Of a stretch of DNA of 64,000 nt, positions 43,979 to 52,478 are shown piece by piece. Under the pieces are notes generated by a model. The model was not told where the DNA came from. It did not search any database and saw only the letters and a program-made list of their open reading frames with translations. Made by a program: the position numbers and the translations under genes. Every line of letters begins with the position of its first letter. Position 1 is the stretch's first letter. Source of the DNA: an uncultured Balneola sp. GTDB taxonomy: Bacteria; Bacteroidota; Rhodothermia; Balneolales; Balneolaceae. The stretch lies in assembly GCA_902529365.1 (NCBI GenBank), contig CABZWK010000001.1, forward strand, positions 62,001 to 126,000, written 5' to 3'.

Positions 43979-45385
43979 ATGTCAAAAAATCATTCGTTTT
44001 ATATAGCTGCAATTACCCTAGTCGCCACTCTGGGTGGTTTACTCTTTGGATTTGATAGTGGGGTCATAAATGGAACGGTCGATGGGCTTCAGGAAAGCTT
44101 TAATTCCAGCAGTGCAGGTACAGGTTTTAACGTAGCCTCAATGCTGTTAGGTTGTGCCATTGGCGCCTTTTTTGCTGGAAGAATGGCCGATCGTTTTGGA
44201 CGGCGTTCCATTCTAATCGTTGCCGCCGCATTTTTCATTATCTCAGCCTTTGGTAGTGGTATTGCACAAGGCTCGTTAGAATTTGTTATTTATCGAATTA
44301 TTGGTGGACTGGCAGTGGGTGCGGCTTCGGTACTCTCACCGGCATACATTAGTGAAATTGCTCCGGCTCATCTCAGAGGTAGATTATCTTCTATCCAACA
44401 AGTAGCCATTATTATAGGTCTATTTTTAGCATTCGTGAGTAACTATTTTCTTGCCGAAATTGCAGGCTCCACCCAAGCTGAGTTCTGGTTGGGGTATGCC
44501 ACTTGGAGGTGGATGTTTTGGGTTGAGTTGGTACCCGCTTTTCTATTTTTCTTTTTACTCTTTTTCATCCCCGAAAGTCCACGATATTTTGTACTTGTTG
44601 GCAAGATAGATGAGGCTAAAGCCGTACTACAAAAACTATTCTCCGAGGAAGAAATCGAGGTGAAACTAACAAAAATCCAAGAATCTTTACAAGATCAAAA
44701 AGCACCTTCTCTATCCGATTTAATTGTCAAAAGTACTAGAAAAGTTCACCCAATAGTATGGGTAGCCTTGGGCTTAGCAACCTTCCAACAACTCGTAGGA
44801 ATCAATGTGGTCTTTTATTATGGTGCTGTTCTTTGGCAATCGGTTGGGTTTTCTGAAGGTGATGCCCTAATGATTAATGTTATATCTGGAGCAGTAAGTA
44901 TTGGTGCTGTTGCAATTTCTATTGCATTAGTAGACAAAATTGGGCGTAAACCTCTACTGTTTTGGGGATCTGTTGGGATGGTAATAACCCTTACCATTAT
45001 GAGTATTGCATTTTCAAATGCGTTCACCAACGCTGAAGGTCAAATAAGCTTGCCTGATCCATATGGGACCGTAGCATTAATTGCTGCTAACTTATACGTA
45101 GCTTTCTTCAATGGCTCTTGGGGCCCTGTTATGTGGGTAATGTTGGGTGAAATGTTCCCTAACCAAATGCGAGGTTCTGGGCTTTCTATTGCTGGACTTG
45201 CTCAATGGCTTGCAAACTTTGGTATTACCATAAGTTTCCCAATTCTTCTTACTGGAATAGGACTAACTGGCGCGTATGGCATCTATGCTTTCTTTGCTTT
45301 TTTATCGTTAGTATTTATTGCTAAAATGGTTCAAGAGACCAAAGGGTTAGAATTGGAGGACATGGACGCACTCTGGAATAAATAA
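43979..45385 (+). CDS. Sugar porter of the major facilitator superfamily (XylE/GalP-like)
   Basis: This 468-residue protein has about 12 membrane helices and the sugar-porter motifs GGLLFGFDSGVINGT near 19-33, RMADRFGRRS near 69-78, PAYISEIAPAHLRGRL near 121-136, PESPRYFV near 200, FQQLVGINVVFYYG near 263, and ETKG near 457. It should import a monosaccharide with protons or sodium. Substrate cannot be told. It has a 126-base upstream region with an inverted repeat. Confidence 0.93.
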   Translation: MSKNHSFYIAAITLVATLGGLLFGFDSGVINGTVDGLQESFNSSSAGTGFNVASMLLGCAIGAFFAGRMADRFGRRSILIVAAAFFIISAFGSGIAQGSLEFVIYRIIGGLAVGAASVLSPAYISEIAPAHLRGRLSSIQQVAIIIGLFLAFVSNYFLAEIAGSTQAEFWLGYATWRWMFWVELVPAFLFFFLLFFIPESPRYFVLVGKIDEAKAVLQKLFSEEEIEVKLTKIQESLQDQKAPSLSDLIVKSTRKVHPIVWVALGLATFQQLVGINVVFYYGAVLWQSVGFSEGDALMINVISGAVSIGAVAISIALVDKIGRKPLLFWGSVGMVITLTIMSIAFSNAFTNAEGQISLPDPYGTVALIAANLYVAFFNGSWGPVMWVMLGEMFPNQMRGSGLSIAGLAQWLANFGITISFPILLTGIGLTGAYGIYAFFAFLSLVFIAKMVQETKGLELEDMDALWNK

Positions 45386-45427
45386 TGATTCATCCCTTAC
45401 ATAGACAACCTCAGCAATTGAGATTTA

Positions 45428-45667
45428 CTAATGAACCAGTTCGAAAATTTCTTCAATAGGTACCCCAAAAAGTTTACTTAAACGGAAGGCTGTTTCTGGG
45501 CTTGGACTGAGTTTTCCAGTTTCTATGGCGTTGATCGCCTCTCCATTAACCTTATAACTAATATCTCCAGAGGATAAAGTAGATTGCTCTTTATTCATAA
45601 AAAATGCTTTAAATTTTCTTTCTAATTCCTTGTTTGTATAGTCATTTAATAATGACTTAAAATACAA
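45428..45667 (-). CDS. Divergent or degenerate XRE-type helix-turn-helix protein
   Basis: The 79-residue product ends like a small Cro/C1 repressor: INAIETGKLSPSPETAFRLSKLFGVPIEEIFEL is the recognition-helix-to-end pattern of the YozG/XRE group. The first half does not match: the helix normally reading LA-x-x-VGVSRQT is DISYKVNGEA here and appears two residues short. The upstream 35 residues look unlike family members, in which a start near residue 24 (MNKEQS) is more natural. It may be a broken regulator or a fast-evolving one. It is convergent with the sugar porter and divergent from the phosphatase-like gene. Confidence 0.45.
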   Translation of the reverse strand: MYFKSLLNDYTNKELERKFKAFFMNKEQSTLSSGDISYKVNGEAINAIETGKLSPSPETAFRLSKLFGVPIEEIFELVH

Positions 45668-45805
45668 ATTGATTCACTTCTGTATATTAAAAGTCTTAAA
45701 ACATCATCAACCTGTTATTAGCCATTTACGCACTAGATTCAAACAGTCTAGGGCCATTGGCTACATCGACCAACAAGAACTTTTAAATCTTTTGCAATAA
45801 ATATC

Positions 45806-46429
45806 ATGCTCCCAAAACTGACTAGCTATATTCTAACCTGCAGTTCAATAATTGACGATTTGCCAACAGATCGCAAAAACCTTCTGCTTCCACTTTCAAA
45901 AGACATTGCAGCAGAAATAGCCGTAAAAAAAACACCTCAATTGAATTTTATTTGTACGCATAATTCGCGACGTAGCCACTTTTCCCATATTTGGGCAACC
46001 GTAATGGCAAATCATCTAAAGTTACCCCTACTAGAATGTTACTCTGGCGGAACACAAGCCACCGCAATGCACCCTAATACCATTGCAGCTCTAACTCGAG
46101 CGGGATTTCAAGTCAATATCGAGTCCAACAGTGCCGAATACAATCCGGTTTATTTAGTCCGGTATTCAACAGAATACCCACCCGAGCGATGCTTTTCAAA
46201 GGTATATAATCAGCCACCGAATCCTAAGGATAACTATATAGCTGTTATGACCTGCTCTGAAGCGGATTATGCATGCCCTGTTGTAGTAGGCGCAAGTAAA
46301 CGACATACCATTACTTACGATGATCCAAAGATATCCGACGGTACACCTATGGAATCGGCTACCTATGACCAACGAAGTGAACAGATAGCCATTGAAATGC
46401 TGTATTTAATGAGGGAGGTAAAAGGATAA
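45806..46429 (+). CDS. Low-molecular-weight protein-tyrosine-phosphatase/arsenate reductase-like protein
   Basis: This 207-residue protein has the LMW-PTP active-site loop C-x5-R-S as ICTHNSRRS (Cys near residue 50) and a later acid motif YDDPKISDG near 173-180, the general-acid Asp-Pro of the fold. An N-terminal 45-residue extension is not part of the usual fold. Proteins of this size in Bacteroidota are often annotated protein-tyrosine-phosphatase and occur with ars genes, so arsenate reduction is possible. ArsR is 2 kb away but not adjacent. Confidence 0.75.
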   Translation: MLPKLTSYILTCSSIIDDLPTDRKNLLLPLSKDIAAEIAVKKTPQLNFICTHNSRRSHFSHIWATVMANHLKLPLLECYSGGTQATAMHPNTIAALTRAGFQVNIESNSAEYNPVYLVRYSTEYPPERCFSKVYNQPPNPKDNYIAVMTCSEADYACPVVVGASKRHTITYDDPKISDGTPMESATYDQRSEQIAIEMLYLMREVKG

Positions 46430-46494
46430 ATAGGATAGCAAGACCTCTACATTATAAAGTAAATTCCTCCTCCTATTCCGCTAATGCAGTTCTT

Positions 46495-46602
46495 CTACTG
46501 CTCTAATTCTTTTAGCATCTGTTCAATGGCCGCTTCTAATTGTTCATCACGTCCAGTAGTCAGTACAGCTGGTTCATTTTGAACGAATATAATAGTCTCA
46601 TT
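46495..46602 (-). pseudogene. Possible C-terminal remnant of a thioredoxin-like/TlpA-type protein
   Basis: A 35-codon open stretch on the minus strand reads ...IIFVQNEPAVLTTGRDEQLEAAIEQMLKELEQ then stop. The EEQLEAAIEQML-type ending is typical of TlpA/redoxin-like proteins. There is no start codon and the frame is closed upstream, so if real it is a remnant. The match is short and from memory. Confidence 0.3.
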
Positions 46603-46693
46603 TTAATTACTTTTAAATACAAAGTACTTTTTATAAATTAATTACGTTATTCATTCTCACCTATCTTGTAACCAAATCAATCCGCAGTTTACC

Positions 46694-47830
46694 ATGACAG
46701 AACATGCTCAATCAAACGAATACATTCGCAATAGCGAGGTAGATTCTCCTTTAACCCGAAAAATCTCATGGGGCAGTCCAAAGGAAATATGGGTGGTTAT
46801 TGGCCTCGCCTTACTCACTGGGCTCATACTCAAAATACCCATGATATTTGGCATTGATGAAGATGCTTATTTCCCTAGAAATATAGGGTCCATTCTCCTG
46901 CCCGCCCTCTTAGGTTATTCGTTTTTTGTGTGTAAACTAGCCATCAAGGCTCACTGGACACTTTTTGCAGTTGCAGGAGCCTTGGTACTTTATAGTAACC
47001 TATTGCCGGGCACCCTGGACGACTCTGCTCTGGTACTGGCTTACTTTCATATCCCCATACTTGTCTGGTTTATCTTTGCCAGAGCCTACCTTGGCGAAGA
47101 TTGGAAGATCAGTACCAAGCGAATCGATTTCATTCGGTTTAACGGTGAGGTGGTTATTATGGGGGGACTATTAGGTTTAAGTTTGCTGCTTTTTTCAGCC
47201 ATCACCATCGCATTATTTGAACTTATCGGCTACCATATCGAAGACATCTATTTTGAAAAAATTGCCATATGGGCTTTGGGATCGATTCCCGTTTTGACCT
47301 TGTATCTAGTGCACAATAACCGGGATTTGACCAGTAAAATATCCCCTATTATTGCCAAACTTTTTACGCCACCAGCTTTTTTACTCTTACTTATTTTTTC
47401 AATTATGCTGCCTCAAGCCCCTGAAACCATTTTCGATGATCGTGATCTACTACTCATCTTTAATATGGTATTATTAGCCGTGATGGCGCTCATCCTGTTT
47501 TCCTTCAAAAACGAGGAGAATAGTACATTTCAACTCTATTTACTCTTTGGTCTAGCGGCCATCGCCATCATTGACAACCTGCTAGCCTTAAGCGCCATTG
47601 GAGTAAGGCTATTTGAATTTGGAATCTCGGCAAATCGACTGGCTCTTTTCGGGTTGAACCTGCTCATGCTCAGCCATCTCAGTTATTTTGGATATCGAAT
47701 CATTGGGGTTATTAGATCCAAAGAAGAGCTTTCATCCGTTTTTTATGCCATGGGTGTTTATTTACCTGTTTATGGCGTTTGGGCGGCAATTGTGAGCCTA
47801 CTCTTTCCCTTGTTTTTTAGTTTAATATAG
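46694..47830 (+). CDS. DUF4153-like polytopic membrane protein
   Basis: This 378-residue protein has about ten hydrophobic segments and resembles DUF4153 proteins (YFPRNIGSILLPALLGYSFFVCK, FIRFNGEVVIMGGLLGLS, VYLPVYGVWAAIVSLLFPLFFS). The function is unknown. A 264-base spacer precedes it and holds the thioredoxin-like remnant and GTTCATTTTGAAC palindrome near 46573. It has no obvious operon partner. Confidence 0.6.
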   Translation: MTEHAQSNEYIRNSEVDSPLTRKISWGSPKEIWVVIGLALLTGLILKIPMIFGIDEDAYFPRNIGSILLPALLGYSFFVCKLAIKAHWTLFAVAGALVLYSNLLPGTLDDSALVLAYFHIPILVWFIFARAYLGEDWKISTKRIDFIRFNGEVVIMGGLLGLSLLLFSAITIALFELIGYHIEDIYFEKIAIWALGSIPVLTLYLVHNNRDLTSKISPIIAKLFTPPAFLLLLIFSIMLPQAPETIFDDRDLLLIFNMVLLAVMALILFSFKNEENSTFQLYLLFGLAAIAIIDNLLALSAIGVRLFEFGISANRLALFGLNLLMLSHLSYFGYRIIGVIRSKEELSSVFYAMGVYLPVYGVWAAIVSLLFPLFFSLI

Positions 47831-48024
47831 CATGTAGATACCGTTTTAGAATATGATTAGTAGGGGTTATTTTATATAATCAATACAAATTTCTTGACCA
47901 TTGAATCGGCATTCAATTTAAACCGTTAAAAATCTACCCCCCACTCAGTGGATCAGTAGTTTTCAAGCTAACAATATGATGCCCTTATGACCATGTATAC
48001 CAGAGGGTTCTATTTTTATATGAA

Positions 48025-48063
48025 ACAAAAAAAACCTACGAACAAAATAAATGTTCGCAGGTT
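48025..48063 (-). terminator. Rho-independent terminator of tRNA-Asn
   Basis: Arms 48033-48044 and 48052-48063 form a 12-base stem (one G-T pair) around a seven-base AT loop. On the minus strand a T-run corresponding to plus-strand 48027-48034 follows. It begins about 10 bases after the tRNA. Confidence 0.88.
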
Positions 48064-48072
48064 AGGGATTGG

Positions 48073-48147
48073 TGGCTCCCCGGGTTGGATTCGAACCAAC
48101 GACCGATCGGTTAACAGCCGATTGCTCTGCCACTGAGCTACCGAGGA
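48073..48147 (-). tRNA. tRNA-Asn (anticodon GTT), CCA encoded
   Basis: The 75-base minus-strand sequence folds as a tRNA: acceptor arm TCCTCGG against CCGGGGA (one T-G pair) with G discriminator and encoded CCA, D-arm with AGCTCAGTGGC, anticodon loop CTGTTAACC with GTT, and T-arm GGTTCGAATCC. A promoter and terminator flank it. Confidence 0.97.
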
Positions 48148-48170
48148 AGATGTCACATAAATATTAGAAT

Positions 48171-48202
48171 CAAATATAGACATTATATTTCACTCCAGTC
48201 AA
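48171..48202 (-). promoter_or_regulatory. Bacteroidota-type -33/-7 promoter of tRNA-Asn
   Basis: On the minus strand TTG at 48202-48200, a 21-base spacer, and TATATTTG at 48178-48171 fit the TTG-N17-23-TAnnTTTG promoter read by the primary sigma factor of Bacteroidota-like bacteria. The -7 box ends 23 bases before the mature tRNA 5' end, a normal leader length. This is the best-supported promoter in the window. Confidence 0.7.
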
Positions 48203-48363
48203 TACTAAAATGCAATTTTTTTGATCAGGAGTATAAGCTGCATCAACTAGGAAAATCTTTTAGCCAATGCTCTAGCTTCTTCACATGTATTCTGCCTTAA
48301 CCAGCCTAGTTAGTAAAGAATGAACAAAGCCTCATAACTAAGCCAAGCATAAAATATTAATTC

Positions 48364-48394
48364 ATCGTATTTTTACGATTATTTAAATTAATCG
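48364..48394 (+). promoter_or_regulatory. Overlapping inverted repeats before arsR (likely operator)
   Basis: ATCGTA at 48364-48369 and TACGAT at 48374-48379 are perfect complements separated by TTTT. A second pair, CGATTA at 48376-48381 and TAATCG at 48389-48394, overlaps the first and ends seven bases before the arsR start. Such dyads are typical of SmtB/ArsR autoregulatory operators, so binding would block arsR and perhaps the porin gene behind it. Confidence 0.6.
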
Positions 48395-48400
48395 TTTGCT

Positions 48401-48733
48401 TTGACAACATCATCTACTTTTATTACTTCCGAACATGAAGAAACGGCTCGAACACTAAAAGCCTTAGCCCATCCCGTAAGACTAGCCATACTTGACTATC
48501 TTGCCCTGCAAAGGAGCTGTTATTGTGGGGATTTGACCCATCAATTGCCTCTTGCCCAATCTACCGTATCCCAACATCTTAAAGCATTAAAAGAGGCACA
48601 ATTAATTGACGGCACTATAGAAGGGGTTCGAAGTTGTTATTGTATTAGCCAAAAAGGCATTGAATTGATGCAAATTAAGGTCATTCCTTTACTGCAAAGA
48701 ATGAACACCACGGTATCACAGAAATGCTGTTGA
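48401..48733 (+). CDS. ArsR/SmtB-family metalloregulator
   Basis: This 110-residue winged-helix repressor starts with TTG; no in-frame ATG precedes the conserved part. LKALAHPVRLAILDYL, then SCYCGDL (the C-x-C of the arsenic-type alpha-3 site, Cys 39 and 41), and the recognition helix AQSTVSQHLKALKEA are clear. Cys78/Cys80-like SCYC and terminal CC add further possible ligands. It likely releases its operator on binding arsenite, antimonite or a soft metal. It precedes a Porin_O_P-like gene by 52 bases and is not next to arsB/acr3 in this window. Confidence 0.9.
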   Translation: MTTSSTFITSEHEETARTLKALAHPVRLAILDYLALQRSCYCGDLTHQLPLAQSTVSQHLKALKEAQLIDGTIEGVRSCYCISQKGIELMQIKVIPLLQRMNTTVSQKCC

Positions 48734-48785
48734 TCTACACATAGGATTATTTTATGAATCGTTCAACCTCTTCCCAATACAACCT

Positions 48786-49925
48786 ATGAATAAGATTAGG
48801 ATAGCACTTAAAATGCTACCGCTCATTTTTTTGCTGTTACTCCCTCTGTCTACGAATGCCCAAATGACTCCCCCTACTCTAGAAAGTGGGCTACGTTTTG
48901 TATCGAAGGACACTACATTTAGTTATAGAGTTAATCCTGTACTGCAAAACCAACTTATCTTCTCTGATACCAAGGCCCATTCACCTGAATTTTTAGTTAA
49001 AAATAGACGGACTCGATTTTATGTCACTGGCTTTGTGATAAATCCAAGACTAACGTATAAAATTCAATTACGCTTCGAGAGTAACAACCAAAATCTGTAT
49101 GATGCCGCATTTAAGTTTCAGGCAAATCCAAAACTGAGTATTTGGTTTGGGCAAGAGACTTTACCAGCGGCTCGGAGTCAGTTGGTGTCCCTTAAATACC
49201 TACAATTTGTAGATCGTTCGATAGTTCATTCCATTTTTGACCTCCAAAAAGATCTTGGACTTTGGGTTTTTTATAAAACCACGCTAGGTACCTCAGAGCT
49301 ACGGATTTCCAGCGCCTTCTCCAATGGGGAGGGTATCTTTCGTGGCGCGAATACCCAAGGCTACAGCTATACTGGGCGGGTAGATTGGTTACCTATGGGA
49401 ACATTCATTAAAGGAGGAGATATCAAAGGTTCTGATATTCAAAGAGAGCCGATACCAAAATTAGCCCTTGGCGTAGCCTATAATTTCAATGACGAAGCCA
49501 ATGCGAGTCGGGGGCAACGTGGAGCTGTATTCCCCAATGAGTTAACTACCGATATCTCGACCCTCTACCTTGACGGTATGTTTAAATACCAAGGCTTGTC
49601 CATTATGGGAGAGTGGATAGTACGATCAACCGAGGATCCAATCCTAGTAGCCGAAATACCTGTTTACGATGGGCACGGGTACAGTATTCAGGGCGGTTAT
49701 TTATTGGATAATAATGTGGAATTAGCCCTTCGATTAGCTGTTACAGAACCTAACATAAGCATTCAGGATAAAGTGAACTCGGTAGAAGAGTATACCTTTG
49801 GATTAAATAAGTACATAGCCCAGTATTCGTTGAAAATTCAGGGTGATGTTTCATACCGGCTTAGCACGGGGATTGAACCATCCCATTCAATTCAGTCACG
49901 GTTACAAGTAACCATTAATTTTTAA
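48786..49925 (+). CDS. Porin of the OprO/OprP-like family
   Basis: This 379-residue protein has a signal peptide ending near residue 26 (STNAQ) and beta-barrel-type alternating strands ending in a terminal Phe (VTINF). FFVTGFVINPRLTYKIQL-like, DLQKDLGLWVFYK, and KLALGVAYNFNDEAN match phosphate-selective porin-like proteins of Bacteroidota. The C-terminal residue fits BAM-assembled outer-membrane proteins. Anion, perhaps phosphate or arsenate, uptake is the family idea. It lies 52 bases behind arsR, so the two may be cotranscribed. Confidence 0.72.
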   Translation: MNKIRIALKMLPLIFLLLLPLSTNAQMTPPTLESGLRFVSKDTTFSYRVNPVLQNQLIFSDTKAHSPEFLVKNRRTRFYVTGFVINPRLTYKIQLRFESNNQNLYDAAFKFQANPKLSIWFGQETLPAARSQLVSLKYLQFVDRSIVHSIFDLQKDLGLWVFYKTTLGTSELRISSAFSNGEGIFRGANTQGYSYTGRVDWLPMGTFIKGGDIKGSDIQREPIPKLALGVAYNFNDEANASRGQRGAVFPNELTTDISTLYLDGMFKYQGLSIMGEWIVRSTEDPILVAEIPVYDGHGYSIQGGYLLDNNVELALRLAVTEPNISIQDKVNSVEEYTFGLNKYIAQYSLKIQGDVSYRLSTGIEPSHSIQSRLQVTINF

Positions 49926-49926
49926 C

Positions 49927-49958
49927 TAGGCTCATAATTAAGATTTTCTTAGAGCCTA
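49927..49958. terminator. Hairpin between convergent porin and TonB-receptor genes
   Basis: TAGGCTC at 49927-49933 pairs with GAGCCTA at 49952-49958, and inner TAAGA/TCTTA extends it after an ATAAT bulge. There is no clear T-run on either strand. It overlaps the stop codon of the receptor gene and may stop transcription from both sides. Confidence 0.45.
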
Positions 49959-52319
49959 AAAATCTAGCCTAATACCGGCTTCAACCATTCTAGGCAAACC
50001 CGGTCGGTAGCCTGCTGGTCGCGCCGCTACGGTATACCGAGTATCCAATGCATTTCTTAGGTGAAGCTGAAAGGTAGACCATGTATTAATTGAATAAGCC
50101 ATACTTAAATCTATGATATGATGCCCTTCAATACCGTTAGCGGCGTTAATGGTACTTTGACCCGCTTCCGTGCGCATATCGGATTGATGTCGATAATGAA
50201 TATTGGCTTGTAAATCATCTACCGCTAAGCCCCAGCCAAGGCTCCATTGATGCTTCGGTAAATACGGTAGGGCATCTCCTTTACTAACCTCGCTCCAAGG
50301 CCCATAGTCACTATCAAAAGAAGAATTGAATGAAGATTCAGTTAAGGTATACACTAAACTCAGTGGCATCCGAATAGTGCTGTTTGGAATAAACCATTCG
50401 TAAGACCCAGCCCATTCAAATCCCCAAATTCTAACGGCTCCCGCATTAAATTGTGCGGTCCCACCACCACCGCCTGCAGCAGCTAAATCATTACCAAGTA
50501 GATTTGAGTAATCATTATAAAAGATAGCCGACTCAATAGAAAAACGCGTGGAGCTAAGCCATCGTAGCCCTAACTCGTAGTTCAAACTTTGCTCGGAGTC
50601 TGTACCTTCTGAAGATCCTGGTGATGGAGGGGCAAATCCCTTGTGAAGCCCCCCAAACACGTTTAATCCATTGATTGATTCGTAGGTAAAACCAAGCCCT
50701 GGCATCACTGCCCAAAGTATATTATCCGTAACATTCAGACTGCTTCCTATACGATCTACATCCGCCTTGCCATAATCTTCACGGCTCAGGCCAATATACT
50801 CCACTCGGATGCCTGGGCTAAGGCTCCAATTACCACGGATCCATTCTAATTGGGTATAGCTTGCCCAAGCAATAGCAGATTCTAAGCGATTACTGTCGGT
50901 ACCTGGAATTCCTTCATTGGATAAGAGTAAGGCACCCTCTTCCATGCGATAATCATCTACCCACTGAAAACGGTCCATTCCATCTGCATGTACACGCAAT
51001 CCAACCTCCAGTCGCATTTTTGACTCTGACCACCTCCATTGCTGCGAAGCTTGAGCTTGAATTCCGCGTGAGTAGTAGGCTCTGTTATTCGCCTTTACCG
51101 CATAATCAGCATTCCCTGTACTTTGACCTCGCAAGGAGGCAAACTCTGCTGGGTAGGCATCTGGTGAAGCTAAAATAGCTCCAATGCTAGTACCCATCAC
51201 CTTACCTAACTTATACCAATTTCTATTAACTTCTTGTTGATATGCTGTCAAGGTTGCATTCCAACCCGAAGACCACTGTGTGAAGTATTTTACGCTTAGT
51301 TGATATTGATCGGCATTCATCTGGTCCATGGCCGATGAAGCATAGCGCAGATAGGGATTTTCCTGAAAATCCTGATAGCTTAACCCAAGATAGGTTTCGT
51401 TTGATAGCTCATCATAATACCCGGCTTTCACCTCTAATCGTTGAAACCGTGGGGCCATTGAATCGGATTGAAATCGCAATTTTAAAATATAGTCTTGAAC
51501 ATCAAAGCCGGTTTCCATTCCATTAGGCAGCTCTTTAAATCCGTCGTTAGATTGCATTAAACCTTGAAAGACATACCCAAATTGGCCTTTGGTATCCCCA
51601 ATCTTTAAACTAAACTTTTCACTACCAAAGCCCCCAGCCATTAGTTTCGCTTCCCCCTTCCACTCAAATGGGATACGCGCCGAAAGTAAATTAAGTGCCC
51701 CTCCCGTGGTATATGGCCCGTATTTAATTTGTGAAGACCCTTTCCTCACCTCTAGTCCCTCCATCCGAGCCATCGTTGGAAAGTAATAGGCTGCAGGGGC
51801 ACTATATGGTGCGGGTGCTGCCATTATTCCATCTTCCATCAGGGTAATTTTAGAACTTCTTGAAACTCCAGTACCCCTCATTCCAACGTTGGGACGTAAT
51901 CCAAATCCATCTTCCTCCTGCATATATACCCCTCCGACTTGACTTAATACCCGATGTACATTCGCGTAATCGAATTGCTGCAATTGAGCAAGGCCAAGAT
52001 AGGTTGCGGTACCTGGGGTTTGCGATTGCCATGAGGGGCTTGCAATAACCGTTATTCGATCTAATTCCAATCGCTGAATAGGCGGAATAGACTGTGTATC
52101 GACATCAGCCACTATTGCTGCGTCTTTTAAAGAAGAATAAGTAAGATGAGAAGTGCTATTATCACTCTTTACTGGTAATTGGGCCCTGAGTTCTTGTCCA
52201 AACACCGCAGCTAATGCAAATATGAATATGATGGTGGTTAGGGTTACTTTTAGAGATTTTTTGTTTGATTTGTGAGTAGGATTTATAGAATCACAACAAG
52301 AGCTAAATAAATAAAACAT
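49956..52319 (-). CDS. TonB-dependent outer-membrane receptor (FecA-like)
   Basis: This 787-residue protein has a long N-terminal region with signal-peptide-like segment (TTIIFIFALAAVFGQELRAQ, about 29-48), a plug domain at about 82-220 (RLELDRITVIASPSWQ, NVHRVLSQVGGVYMQEEDGFGLRPNVGMRG, LEVRKGSSQIKYGPYTTGGALNLL) and a 22-strand barrel ending in a terminal Phe (RLDF). Such receptors import siderophores, cobalamin, metals or sugars. FecA-type ferric dicitrate is the nearest I recall; the substrate is not proven. No TonB or periplasmic partner is adjacent. A -7-like element is 107 bases upstream. Confidence 0.88.
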   Translation of the reverse strand: MFYLFSSCCDSINPTHKSNKKSLKVTLTTIIFIFALAAVFGQELRAQLPVKSDNSTSHLTYSSLKDAAIVADVDTQSIPPIQRLELDRITVIASPSWQSQTPGTATYLGLAQLQQFDYANVHRVLSQVGGVYMQEEDGFGLRPNVGMRGTGVSRSSKITLMEDGIMAAPAPYSAPAAYYFPTMARMEGLEVRKGSSQIKYGPYTTGGALNLLSARIPFEWKGEAKLMAGGFGSEKFSLKIGDTKGQFGYVFQGLMQSNDGFKELPNGMETGFDVQDYILKLRFQSDSMAPRFQRLEVKAGYYDELSNETYLGLSYQDFQENPYLRYASSAMDQMNADQYQLSVKYFTQWSSGWNATLTAYQQEVNRNWYKLGKVMGTSIGAILASPDAYPAEFASLRGQSTGNADYAVKANNRAYYSRGIQAQASQQWRWSESKMRLEVGLRVHADGMDRFQWVDDYRMEEGALLLSNEGIPGTDSNRLESAIAWASYTQLEWIRGNWSLSPGIRVEYIGLSREDYGKADVDRIGSSLNVTDNILWAVMPGLGFTYESINGLNVFGGLHKGFAPPSPGSSEGTDSEQSLNYELGLRWLSSTRFSIESAIFYNDYSNLLGNDLAAAGGGGGTAQFNAGAVRIWGFEWAGSYEWFIPNSTIRMPLSLVYTLTESSFNSSFDSDYGPWSEVSKGDALPYLPKHQWSLGWGLAVDDLQANIHYRHQSDMRTEAGQSTINAANGIEGHHIIDLSMAYSINTWSTFQLHLRNALDTRYTVAARPAGYRPGLPRMVEAGIRLDF

Positions 52320-52425
52320 GTGCTGGTTTTTTATGATAGATGTGAGTTAATCTCTAATAGAGCAAGGCTATATAAAGCTATGTGTACATAATGCTGATTT
52401 ATGCCTGACTTATCTTTATATAGAT

Positions 52426-52433
52426 CAAATCTA
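52426..52433 (-). promoter_or_regulatory. Candidate -7 element (TAGATTTG) for the TonB receptor
   Basis: The minus strand reads TAGATTTG, with a TTG 25 bases upstream, slightly over the usual spacing. It would give about a 100-base 5' leader before 52319. I see no known riboswitch or Fur-box in that leader. Confidence 0.35.
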
Positions 52434-52478
52434 AATTAAGAAAGAATCTAATTACCTGCAAGCTTATTTAGAGGAATT

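Noticed and set aside
52320-52425. Cobalamin-type riboswitch in the TonB receptor leader.
   Set aside because: The leader is about 100 bases and lacks a B12-box-like or other known riboswitch core that I can see.
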